Virus record (IMG/VR): IMGVR_UViG_3300006917_000120
Coordinates: 1-27,185 of that record
DNA: 27,185 nt
DNA from: a virus
Direction: 5' to 3' (one strand)
The first letter of the stretch is position 1; each line of letters opens with the position of its first letter. The notes under the pieces are model-generated. The model worked only from the letters and a program-made list of their open reading frames with translations. It searched no databases and was not told the origin of the DNA. Shown here piece after piece: positions 1-7,679 of the stretch. A program made the translations under genes and the position numbers.

Positions 1-1936
1 CAACCTGAGAGATACGCAGTTCACCCGTGCTGAAGGTGTACTCAAACTTACCGTGGTACGAAGCGTTGTTGCCCAACGTCATCGTGCCGTTGGTGGCCGT
101 GCTATCCGAAACCGTAAGGCGTGCAAGTGGCGAACTCGTCCCAATGCCCACGTTGCCGGTCGGCATGAGCACATCGCCGTTTGAATGATTAAACCGCATG
201 ACCTCCGCTGACGGATTTGCGCCACCAGTTGAGGTCAGGAATGATGTGCTATCTGCGGTGGCGTAATTGGAAAATATCGACATCCGAGCGCCGCCATTTG
301 CTCGGAGGTTGATGCCGGGGTTAATGCCACCAGCAATGATCGTCGCGTCAGATGTGTTCGTGTAGGTGTTAACTGCGTGAACCTTACCCGCGGGCGAACT
401 CGTCCCAATGCCCAACCCGGTAGAGGTCAGGCGCATGGCTTCGACGTTGTTGGTTATAAAGATGGCACTTCCATTGGGCTGATTTGCGAGATACAAATCA
501 GTGCCGTCTTGCCAGATATAGCCCCTTCTGACGCCACCGTTACCGAACGAAATAATCGCGCCAATAGATGATCCGTTAATCGTCAGATCGGTTCTGCCCG
601 ATGCTGCCGACAGCGCAGCAGCGCCAACCCCCAAATTCGTCCCATCAAACGTCAGCGCACTCCCCGTGGTCAGGACTTTGGAGCCGTTGAGGTAGGCCAC
701 TCCGTTGGCGGTGCCTGAGGTCAGCACCGGGTTGGTGTACAGGTTGATGTTGCCCGAGCCCTTGGCTGCCAGCGTCAGGTCCACGTTGGCATCAGAACCC
801 TGAGCGTCAATCGTCACGCCGGTGCCCGTGACGCCACCGTACACGCGCACGTAGTTGACCGCAGCGGCCGTGGAGCTCACGCGCAGCGATTCAGAACCAG
901 TGGACGCGCCCAGCTTGGTCAGGCCCGTGGACGTCAGCACCGTCAGGTTGGCTGCAGTCGATGCGTTCAGCGTCGTGAATGAGCCGGCCACCGCAGTCGT
1001 TTGGCCGATGGTGACGTTGTTGATCGCGCCGGTGATCTTGCTGCCGGCCAGGCCAGTGATCCAGCTCGGGTCGCTGTAGGACCCGGTGGTGTAGACACCG
1101 TTGGTGACGGTGCCCGCGTTGCCCGTGACGTTTATGCCCCAGGTGCCTGACGCCCCCGTGCCGGTGGGCGACGGGATGTCGGTGCCGATGGCTAGGCCCA
1201 AGTTCGTGCGCGCGCCCGAGGCCGTCGTGGCGCCGGTGCCACCGTTGGCCACCACCAGGGTGCCGGCCATCGTCAGCGTGCCGCTGCTGGTGATCGGGCC
1301 GCCGGTGAACGACAGACCCGTCGTGCCGCCCGATGCATCGACCGACGTCACCGTGCCCACGCTGGGCTCGGTCGCCCACTCGACATCAGTGCCGCCTGCG
1401 TTGAGCCGCAGGAATTTCAGCGCGTTGCCCGTGTAAGACGGCAGCAAGTTGACGCGAGCATTCGCGGCGGTGCTGGCACCCGTGCCACCGTTGGCCACGG
1501 CCACGATGCCGGTCACGTTGGTGGCGTTGCCAATCACTCCCCCAGTTGCTGTAATCGCACCAGTCACGGCAAGCGTGCCGCCGATAGTGACGTTGCCCTG
1601 CGCCGTGAACGTGCGCCCGGTGGGCACCAGGATGCCGTTGGCGGTGTACTGCAGTACTGCCGTGCCCTGCACGACGCCCCACATCTCTCCCGTGCCCAGC
1701 CGGTAGAAGCCGGTGCTGGGCTCGTTGAGCCAGGCGATACCCGGCGCACCCAGCGTGCCGTCCGCAAGCCGGAACGGCGCCAACATGCCACCCTCGCCGG
1801 TGCGCGACAGCGAGTTGGTGATTTCGTTGCCGACGTCTTCCAGCGTCGTGTTGGCCCAGCTCGCCTCGATCAGCGAGCCGGCCTCGACCGGGTTGCCGCT
1901 GGGCAGCGTGTAGTTTCCTGATGCGTTGCGGGGCAT
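1..1936 (-). CDS. Phage tail fibre protein, C-terminus cut by the window edge
   Basis: Receptor-binding tail fibre, last gene of the late operon in view. The frame stays open from the ATG at 1936 to the left edge (645 codons), with AAGGAG 8 nt upstream of the ATG. The N-terminus (MPRNASGNYTLPSGNP) is of the kind that attaches podovirus fibres to the virion. The middle carries two phage-fibre repeats (VANGGTGASTA and VANGGTGATTA, each followed by an AR.NL motif), then a long Gly/Ser/Thr/Asn-rich beta-structured stretch. Near the edge are two copies of the G(I)GTSSP signature (LGIGTSSPAGK and VGIGTSSPLAR), each preceded by a (A/V)MR segment. In many fibres this pattern comes just before a self-cleaving S74 chaperone domain, which would lie outside the window. 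Fibre identity is firm; receptor and trimer structure are inferred. Confidence 0.9.
   Translation of the reverse strand, partial: MPRNASGNYTLPSGNPVEAGSLIEASWANTTLEDVGNEITNSLSRTGEGGMLAPFRLADGTLGAPGIAWLNEPSTGFYRLGTGEMWGVVQGTAVLQYTANGILVPTGRTFTAQGNVTIGGTLAVTGAITATGGVIGNATNVTGIVAVANGGTGASTAANARVNLLPSYTGNALKFLRLNAGGTDVEWATEPSVGTVTSVDASGGTTGLSFTGGPITSSGTLTMAGTLVVANGGTGATTASGARTNLGLAIGTDIPSPTGTGASGTWGINVTGNAGTVTNGVYTTGSYSDPSWITGLAGSKITGAINNVTIGQTTAVAGSFTTLNASTAANLTVLTSTGLTKLGASTGSESLRVSSTAAAVNYVRVYGGVTGTGVTIDAQGSDANVDLTLAAKGSGNINLYTNPVLTSGTANGVAYLNGSKVLTTGSALTFDGTNLGVGAAALSAASGRTDLTINGSSIGAIISFGNGGVRRGYIWQDGTDLYLANQPNGSAIFITNNVEAMRLTSTGLGIGTSSPAGKVHAVNTYTNTSDATIIAGGINPGINLRANGGARMSIFSNYATADSTSFLTSTGGANPSAEVMRFNHSNGDVLMPTGNVGIGTSSPLARLTVSDSTATNGTMTLGNNASYHGKFEYTFSTGELRISQV
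129..414 (-). repeat. Direct repeat pair in the tail fibre gene
   Basis: Two identical 22-nt segments at 129-150 and 393-414 encode the shared IGTSSP motif of the fibre. They are 264 nt (88 codons) apart and in the same frame. They mark successive copies of a beta-structured fibre module and could support recombination between modules. The exact identity is seen directly; the recombination role is inference. Confidence 0.7.
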
Positions 1937-1949
1937 GTTGTTCGCTCCT

Positions 1950-3686
1950 TCAGTTTCCCTGGGTCATCCCATACGCGCGCAGCGCCGGGACCAAGTATTC
2001 GTTGCCGTACCGGCGCACGGCCGCCTGGCCGGGCAGCGCACCCTGCAGGAAGCGCTGGCCCGTCTGGGTGCCCAGCAGCGCCGTGGCGCCCATGTCCATG
2101 CCGACCATCGGCAGGCCAAAGCCGAGCACCGGCAGCAGCTTCTCTGCGGTGCCGGGGCCCGTCTCAGGCAGCCGGCTGCCGAGCACCTGCTCAGCACGCA
2201 GCACGTCGGCCTGGTTCAGCGCATTGCCGCGCGCAAATGCCGACTTGCCTGGCGAGCGGTCGTTGGCCTTGACGGCCGACAGCATCTGGCGCGGCGTGGT
2301 CACACCCTGCGTCTGCGCGCCCAGCGAGCCGGTGGCGCGCTGGAGTTGCATGAATGTCGCGTAGGCTTTGTTGATCGCTGCAGCCTCGCTGGCCACTTCG
2401 GGCGGCAGGCCGCGCGTGCGCAGCCCCTCGATGGCGCCCTTGAGCTCCTTGAACGCCTCGGCGGCCTCGGCATCACCGCGCCGATAGGCCGACGTGATGC
2501 GCGTCTCCAGCGAGTCGATGGCCTGCTTGACCGACTCGGGGCGCGTGGCCGCGTGGCCGAGCTCGGTCGTCTCGGTGACCGGGGTCTTGATGCGCGAGCT
2601 GATGGGGCCCGAGCCGACCGTCTGGCCGCCGCTGCGCTTGACCACCGACTCGGTGCCGCTGCGCAGGATGTCGTCGGCCTGCTTGGCCGCAGCCTGGATG
2701 TCACCGGCGATGCGCGGGAAGTAGGCCTCGGCGTTCTTCAGGACGCTGGCAACCTCCTGCCCGTACACGTCATCCACCGGGATGCCGCGACCCTTGTAGA
2801 GCGCGTCGTAGGCTGCGTCAAATCGGGTGCGCAGCGTGTTGAGCGCGTCGCTGCCGATGTCCTGCACCGGCTTCGTCTCCCAGCGCAGCACGTTGCCTGC
2901 GTCGTCCAACACGGGGCTGGGCGGCGTGGCCTTCGCGGCCATGTTGCGATTGAACCCTTCGATGGCCTCGCGCTCCTGGCCGCGAATGATGTTGCCCGCC
3001 ACAGGTAGTGCCCGCGCGCGCTCAGCAGCATCACGTAGCACCTTGTTCTCGGAGGCCTTCCACATCGGGACATACATGCCTTGATCCATCATGGCGCGAG
3101 CTTCGGGCGTCACGCCGCCGGCAGCCACGCCGCCCAGGGTCTTGGTGAGCACGCGCCCGGCCACCTCGCCAGCACCGGCGCCCAGGCCGCCACCGACAGC
3201 GGCCGCGCCACGATTGTCTGGAGTGAGGGCGGCCGACGTGGCAGCGCCGGCCGCGATGTTGGTGGGAAGGCTGCCACCTGCAAACCGCAGCGCTTGAGGA
3301 AGGAAACGTGCGCCAGCCTGCAGCGCCTGCGCACCGCGAATGGCAGGGGCTGCCGTCAGCGCGATCTCGCCGCTGACGTTGCCCACCGTGCCTGCGGTGC
3401 CCGCTTCATCTTTGAATGCGCGGCCCTGCTCGATCATCGCCTTGTCTTCGGGGCTCAGATCAGTGAACAGGCCCTTGAGGCCCATCGCGGCCTGGTCGAG
3501 TGCGACCTTGGCGCCGCCCAGGCCACGCATGAACGCGCCCATCTGGCCGACGTCCTGGCCGGCGTAGGCATTAGCCATCGCCCTGCGCTTTTCCTTGCGG
3601 ATCTCGCCTAGGTCTTGTGACGCAACCTTGCGCTCCAGCTCTTCCAGCCGGCGCAGCTCCTCAAGCTCAGCGCGTGGGTCCATCAT
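1950..3686 (-). CDS. Probable internal virion / DNA-ejection protein (578 aa)
   Basis: I do not recognise a named family. The first 45 residues are highly charged and likely coiled coil (PRAELEELRRLEELERK). Residues of about 95-190 form a long Gly/Ala-rich, weakly hydrophobic stretch (e.g. GGGLGAGAGEVAGRVL) that could insert into membranes. The rest is mostly helical and mixed-charge, with another Gly/Leu-rich segment near residues 505-545. Size, composition and position between tail hub and fibre genes match podovirus ejection proteins (compare P22 gp7/gp16/gp20 as a class, not by sequence). The ATG at 3686 overlaps the previous stop as ATGA. A second ATG at 3683 has better spacing (6 nt) from GAGG, so the start could be one codon later. 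Role inferred from context. Confidence 0.72.
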   Translation of the reverse strand: MMDPRAELEELRRLEELERKVASQDLGEIRKEKRRAMANAYAGQDVGQMGAFMRGLGGAKVALDQAAMGLKGLFTDLSPEDKAMIEQGRAFKDEAGTAGTVGNVSGEIALTAAPAIRGAQALQAGARFLPQALRFAGGSLPTNIAAGAATSAALTPDNRGAAAVGGGLGAGAGEVAGRVLTKTLGGVAAGGVTPEARAMMDQGMYVPMWKASENKVLRDAAERARALPVAGNIIRGQEREAIEGFNRNMAAKATPPSPVLDDAGNVLRWETKPVQDIGSDALNTLRTRFDAAYDALYKGRGIPVDDVYGQEVASVLKNAEAYFPRIAGDIQAAAKQADDILRSGTESVVKRSGGQTVGSGPISSRIKTPVTETTELGHAATRPESVKQAIDSLETRITSAYRRGDAEAAEAFKELKGAIEGLRTRGLPPEVASEAAAINKAYATFMQLQRATGSLGAQTQGVTTPRQMLSAVKANDRSPGKSAFARGNALNQADVLRAEQVLGSRLPETGPGTAEKLLPVLGFGLPMVGMDMGATALLGTQTGQRFLQGALPGQAAVRRYGNEYLVPALRAYGMTQGN

Positions 3687-4915
3687 CCACCTCGATGCTT
3701 CTTGCGCAATTGCTCCAGCTCGGCCTGCTCAGCGGGCGTCAACCCACCGGCCGCGCTGGGGGGATTGTTGCTCACCCCAGTACGCTGCCCTGCAGCCTTG
3801 TTGGCCGCACCGCCCAGCGCTGCTGCGTTGGCGCGGGCGTAGTCGCGCGCGGCGCGCAGCTTGCCGATCACCACCTCGGGAGGATCTTCGGGGCTGGGGA
3901 TGAACGTGGCGGCGCGCGCAGCTTCACCGATGGACTGCGCGGCACCGTAGATGTCGCTGATCTCCATCGCGGCCTGGCGCAGCACGTCGGCGCGCAGCTT
4001 CAGCGTGTCCTCGTTCAACAGCACGGAACCCACGCGGCCCTGCATCATCGACGGCAGCTTCGACACCGCCGCAGCCGTCATACCGAACGCTTCGGGGTTG
4101 CGGTCAATCTTCTCGATGAGCGCGTCCGACGAATCTGCCTTCGCGCCAAACACCCGCGCGGCCTCGACGTTCTTCTCAAATGTCGCCTTCGGGATCATCG
4201 GCCCCATGTGTGGCGTGTAGGTCGGCTGGCCGTTGGGGTCCAGGCCGATCAGGTACGACATGCCCGTTTTGCTGTTGATGACCACCTGCTGGCCCTCGGG
4301 CGTGAATCCCGACGGCGCAAAGCTGCCAGGCTCGCCCTTGTTGGCCGCCATGTCGCGGCGCAGGTCGAACATGTCTTTGCGCAGTTGATAGTCACGATCA
4401 CTTTGCGCCAGTCGATCCTGGCGCGTCTGGTCGTAGCGGTCCTGCGCCTCGATCTGGCGCTCCAGGCCCGCAGCCTGGCGCTCCAGCGCGGCGCGGCGCG
4501 TGTCGCGTGCGGCGAACGGGTCTTTGATGTACTGGCCGTCGGGCGTGAGCATGCCCTGCCCGATGCGCATCGGCTCGCTGGCGGCCGTGGCGCGCTTGAG
4601 GTACTGGGCCTGCACCGGCTGGAAATTCTCGCCCGCATACTGCGCCGCCAAGGCATTGAGCATGGCCGCCTGGCTGGCCTCGCCCTGCTGCTTGGCAAAC
4701 GCCTGCAGCGCAGACGTGTCCACCTCGTTGGTGTCCATGCCGCTCAGCTCTTCGTAGACCTTGCCCAACCGCGAGCGCATGCTCATCGGCAGCGCCTGGC
4801 CCGGCTGCACCGTGTTGGTCAGCACACCCTGCGGTGACTGCAGGCCCCCGAGCGCCAGCGGCAGCAGGCGCCGCTTGCGCTGCTCGACGTCTTCGGAAAA
4901 GGTCAACGGGTCCAT
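3683..4915 (-). CDS. Probable internal virion protein, helical (410 aa)
   Basis: Unrecognised family. The sequence is soluble and helix-rich. Residues of about 135-190 are a strongly charged coiled-coil-like stretch (RQAAGLERQIEAQDRYDQTR), followed by a short beta-like segment (INSKTGMSYLIGLDPNGQP) and a helical C-terminal half that ends in a Lys/Arg-rich tail (LEQLRKKHRGG). GAGGAG lies 5 nt before the ATG and overlaps the stop of the preceding 118-residue gene; its own stop overlaps the next start as ATGA. Coupling to the neighbouring genes suggests the three products are made together, consistent with an ejectosome or tail-internal complex. Function is inferred from position only. Confidence 0.7.
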   Translation of the reverse strand: MDPLTFSEDVEQRKRRLLPLALGGLQSPQGVLTNTVQPGQALPMSMRSRLGKVYEELSGMDTNEVDTSALQAFAKQQGEASQAAMLNALAAQYAGENFQPVQAQYLKRATAASEPMRIGQGMLTPDGQYIKDPFAARDTRRAALERQAAGLERQIEAQDRYDQTRQDRLAQSDRDYQLRKDMFDLRRDMAANKGEPGSFAPSGFTPEGQQVVINSKTGMSYLIGLDPNGQPTYTPHMGPMIPKATFEKNVEAARVFGAKADSSDALIEKIDRNPEAFGMTAAAVSKLPSMMQGRVGSVLLNEDTLKLRADVLRQAAMEISDIYGAAQSIGEAARAATFIPSPEDPPEVVIGKLRAARDYARANAAALGGAANKAAGQRTGVSNNPPSAAGGLTPAEQAELEQLRKKHRGG

Positions 4916-4924
4916 GACGACTCC

Positions 4925-5281
4925 TCAGTAGGCCGGGCCGTCGCCAGTGTCAGGCGGGCCATAGGCACCCGGCACTTGCATGCCGCCCATGCGCTGGCGA
5001 CGCAGCCGCTCAAGGGCCTCGCGCTGCTGCGCGTTCATGCCCCGCATCGCCGCGTCCTGCGCCATCTGGCCCTGGCCGGCCATGTAGCCCTGGCCGAGCT
5101 GCGCGGCGTACTGCGTGATCGACGGCGGCACGTAGTGCTTGCCAACCATCTGCCCCTGCGGGGCGTTCATCGAGTTGCCGCGCAGGGCATCGATCATGGC
5201 CTGCTTGCGCTTGAGCTCTTCCTGCTCAGGGCGCATCGCGCCCATTTCCAGCAGGTAGTCGAACATCAGGTTATCGTTCAT
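4925..5281 (-). CDS. Small Met/Gln-rich virion-region protein (118 aa)
   Basis: Unknown family. The protein is rich in Met, Gln, Ala and Gly, with GQGYMAGQGQMAQDAAMRGM in the middle, a basic patch (REALERLRRQRMGG) near residues 87-100 and a Pro/Gly-rich tail. GGAAGGT lies 5 nt before the ATG. It starts 3 nt after the stop of the long Gln-rich gene and is followed 9 nt later by the 410-residue gene. The composition resembles the repeat part of its upstream neighbour, so it may be a partner in the same internal virion structure. No catalytic motif is visible. Confidence 0.65.
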   Translation of the reverse strand: MNDNLMFDYLLEMGAMRPEQEELKRKQAMIDALRGNSMNAPQGQMVGKHYVPPSITQYAAQLGQGYMAGQGQMAQDAAMRGMNAQQREALERLRRQRMGGMQVPGAYGPPDTGDGPAY

Positions 5282-5284
5282 GGC

Positions 5285-7273
5285 TTACCTTCCGAATCCA
5301 AACAGACCAGCGGCCGCGTAGGGGTTGCCCAGCGCTGCCGAACCGAGGGAGAACAGGCCGCCCATCATGTTGGACGCACCGGCCTGCTGCGCGTTGTAGG
5401 CGCCCAGCGCGGCGTCGTAGCCCATCTGCGTGGCGCCCAGGATGTTGGGCGTCTCCGAGCGCTGCGCAGCCGCAAACGACGGCATGTTGGGCATCGTGAC
5501 CTGCTGGCCACTCAGCAGCGCGTTCATCTCGTTGAGCGACATGCCACGGCGCTGCATCTGCTCCGCGATGGCCTGCTGGCGCAGCTGGTTCTGGAACGCG
5601 GCCGCCTGCTGGTTCATGCCGAACTGCTGCTGTGCGGCCTGGTTCATGGCCTGCATGCGCGCGATGTCCAGCGCCGAGGCCTGGCCCAGTGCCTGGTTGC
5701 GGAACTGCTGCGATGCCAGATCCTGCGAGAACTGCTGGCCCGCAGCACGATTCTGCAGGTCAGCCTGCCCCATGATCTGGTTGTAGAGCTGCTGCTGCGC
5801 CTGGTTGCCGAACTGACCAGCCGCAAGCTGCTGCCCGAACGCCTGCTGGATCGCCTGGTTGTTCAGGTTGGTGTTGGTCACGTCCTGCGAGAACGCCTGC
5901 GCACGCGCAGCGTTGGCCGCTTGCTGAGCGCCCATCAGCTGGTTGTAGGCTTGCGCGTTGGCGGCATTGCCGAACTGTCCAGCCTGCAGGCCTTGCGCGA
6001 ATTGCTGGTTGCGCGCGTCATTGGCAGCCTGTTGAGCACCCAACGCTTGCGCGTAGGCCTGCTGCACCGCACTGTTGCCGAACTGCCCGGCGGCCAGGTT
6101 TTGGTTGAAGGCCTGCTGCTGTGCTTGGTTGTAGGCCTGCTTGGCGCCCATCTGCTGGTTGAATGCCTGCGCGGCGGCCGCGTTCTGGAACTGATTGGCG
6201 CTCAGACCTTGCTGGAATGCTTGGTTTGCCGCCTGGTTGGCGAACTGGCCGCCGGTGACGTCCTCGTTGAACGCCTGCTGGCGCGCACCCATGCCCATGT
6301 TGAACAGGCGCATGGCCTCGTTGCCGGCCGTGTCCAGCGCGTTGAAGCGCTCGGCAGCCTGGCGCTGATTGAGCTCGTCCAGCGCCCGCTTGTAGCCCTC
6401 GGAGCCCACGCGGAAACCTTGGTTGGCCAGCTGCGTCTCCAGCTGCGCCTGCTGGCGCTCATGGAGCGGCTGCATGCGAGCCATCAGCGTGTTGGCCACG
6501 GTGTCGCGGTAGCTGCCGTCGAACTGCGGCAGCGCCGGGTTGTCGGCGGTGGCCAGGCCGCGCTGCAATTGCTCGGTGCCAGTGTTGCGCGCGAGCTGGT
6601 AATTGTTGGACTTGAAGTCGGTTATCAACGGCGTGGTGCCCACGCCCGTGGTCAGGGCCGACGTCATCGGGTTGAAGTTGGCGTCGAGCTGGGTCTGCGG
6701 AACCGCGCCCTGGACACCGTTAGCCAAGGCAGAAAATTCGGTTTGAACCGGCTGATTCTGAGCGCCGAAATCCAGCCCCGAGGTCAGGGTGGAAACGCCC
6801 ATCTGCGGGCCACCAAAACCGAACGCGCCGGTGACCTGGTTAGAGCGCGACGGCACATTGGTTTCCAGCCCCCGCGTGTAGTCGGACGTGGAGCCCTGCA
6901 GCGACAGCGGGCCGCCGCCGGTGGCCATCTGCGGCAGGTTCTGATAGTCGAACGGCTGCCCGTATTCATTGGCCACGCGACCCATGAACCCGCTGGCCAG
7001 CTGCGAGCGCGAATTTTGCAATCCGACCTGCGCATCAAGCGCAGACTGAAGGCCAGGCGCCAGCGTGTTGTTCTGCGTCCAGGACGTGACCGTCTGCCCG
7101 GTTGCCGGGTCAGTGGTGGCCGACGTGTTCCACGACTGCGAACCGAACGGCGTGTTGATCGTCGGCCGGTTGGCGAAGTTTTGGATGTTGGTCAGCTCTT
7201 TGCTGGCCTCGGCCTGCGCTTCTGCGGCGGCGACGTAGTTAGGTGGGGGTGGTGCTGATCCTTTGCCGCCCAT
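5285..7273 (-). CDS. Gln/Ala/Asn-rich helical repeat virion protein (662 aa)
   Basis: Probable internal virion or tail-associated protein. The N-terminus begins MGGKGSAPPPP and leads to a conserved-looking segment around residues 33-48 (FANRPTINTPFGSQSW). Residues 105-250 are Gly/Ser/Thr/Asn-rich. Residues of about 330-530 are tandem helical repeats of roughly 36 residues built on two similar halves, with the recurring core AAGQFGN and alternating Phe/Tyr anchors. The C-terminal 30 residues are Gly/Ala/Leu-rich and hydrophobic (GGLFSLGSAALGNPYAAAGL), possibly membrane-active. AAGGAG sits 7 nt before the ATG. The start lies inside the end of the GNAT gene (35-nt overlap). The open frame, ribosome site and neighbours make the gene secure; the ejection role is inferred. 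Confidence 0.78.
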   Translation of the reverse strand: MGGKGSAPPPPNYVAAAEAQAEASKELTNIQNFANRPTINTPFGSQSWNTSATTDPATGQTVTSWTQNNTLAPGLQSALDAQVGLQNSRSQLASGFMGRVANEYGQPFDYQNLPQMATGGGPLSLQGSTSDYTRGLETNVPSRSNQVTGAFGFGGPQMGVSTLTSGLDFGAQNQPVQTEFSALANGVQGAVPQTQLDANFNPMTSALTTGVGTTPLITDFKSNNYQLARNTGTEQLQRGLATADNPALPQFDGSYRDTVANTLMARMQPLHERQQAQLETQLANQGFRVGSEGYKRALDELNQRQAAERFNALDTAGNEAMRLFNMGMGARQQAFNEDVTGGQFANQAANQAFQQGLSANQFQNAAAAQAFNQQMGAKQAYNQAQQQAFNQNLAAGQFGNSAVQQAYAQALGAQQAANDARNQQFAQGLQAGQFGNAANAQAYNQLMGAQQAANAARAQAFSQDVTNTNLNNQAIQQAFGQQLAAGQFGNQAQQQLYNQIMGQADLQNRAAGQQFSQDLASQQFRNQALGQASALDIARMQAMNQAAQQQFGMNQQAAAFQNQLRQQAIAEQMQRRGMSLNEMNALLSGQQVTMPNMPSFAAAQRSETPNILGATQMGYDAALGAYNAQQAGASNMMGGLFSLGSAALGNPYAAAGLFGFGR
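5684..6286 (-). repeat. In-gene array coding ~36-residue Gln/Ala/Asn helical repeats
   Basis: This stretch codes the repeated part of the 662-residue protein (residues about 330-530). The best copies share LAAGQFGN or LQAGQFGN followed by a Q(A/Q)Y..(A/L)(L/M)GAQQAAN half. The period is close to 18 residues per half, about five alpha-helical turns, which would stack the aromatic residues on one face of a long rod. Copies have diverged at the DNA level, so recent tandem duplication is unlikely. Confidence 0.7.
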
Positions 7274-7679
7274 GAGCGTTCTCCTTGATCCAGCGGCACT
7301 CGTCGTGCCTCATTTCGAACATCACACAATCGACCGTCTCAGCGATCCTGCGGAATCCCAGCTTCTCGTTTATGCGTAAGGCCTCGTCCAAGTGCTTGGG
7401 CGTAAGGCCATACACAGCTTCCATGCCGCATTTTACGAACGGGTATTCGAACGCTGCGCGCCACAATTGCCGCGTCAGCGAGTGCGAACTGTCGAACGCG
7501 ACGTGCATCCAGCAGGCACTGTGAGTCCATGCGTTGAACCCGACAGCGCAGGCAATCGTGCCGTCGTCGCGCATGGCCGCGATGGTGCGCAGGTCAGAGC
7601 TCCACGGCAACCGCGTGTGGCGTGTCATCCACTGCCAGATGACAGGCGCCTGGCCGGGTTGATCGGTGACCAGTTTCAT
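7239..7679 (-). CDS. GNAT-family N-acetyltransferase-like protein (146 aa)
   Basis: Small GNAT-fold protein of a kind common beside podovirus tail genes. The end of the fold is recognisable: AVYGLTPKHLDEALRINEKLGFRRIAE matches in pattern the last helix and strand, with a hydrophobic strand, a residue run leading to an ALR.NEKLGF helix, and R.I.. after it. An upstream block (SLTRQLWRAAFEYPF) is the helix expected after the acetyl-CoA loop, but the classical R/Q-x-x-G-x-G/A loop is replaced by SSHSLTRQL. Cofactor binding may therefore be altered. The start ATG overlaps the stop of the proline-repeat gene (ATGA), and the last 35 nt overlap the start of the 662-residue gene. Substrate unknown; a virion or host protein is possible. 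Confidence 0.75.
   Translation of the reverse strand: MKLVTDQPGQAPVIWQWMTRHTRLPWSSDLRTIAAMRDDGTIACAVGFNAWTHSACWMHVAFDSSHSLTRQLWRAAFEYPFVKCGMEAVYGLTPKHLDEALRINEKLGFRRIAETVDCVMFEMRHDECRWIKENAHGRQRISTTPT

Noticed and set aside
3617-4837. 406-residue plus-strand frame, and other long plus-strand frames within 1-20 kb
   Set aside because: All lie opposite coupled minus-strand late genes, are Arg/Ala/His-rich without motifs, and lack ribosome sites.
5684-6286. Repeat region as a CRISPR array
   Set aside because: The repeats are diverged, in frame and code for a helical protein; there are no constant repeats with unique spacers.
4976-7258. A 760-residue open frame on the plus strand opposite the Gln-rich gene
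   Set aside because: It is antisense to two well-supported genes with ribosome sites and overlap coupling. Its Leu/Arg/Val/Gln-rich text is what the complement of CAG/GCC-type codons gives in high-GC DNA, and no domain is readable.
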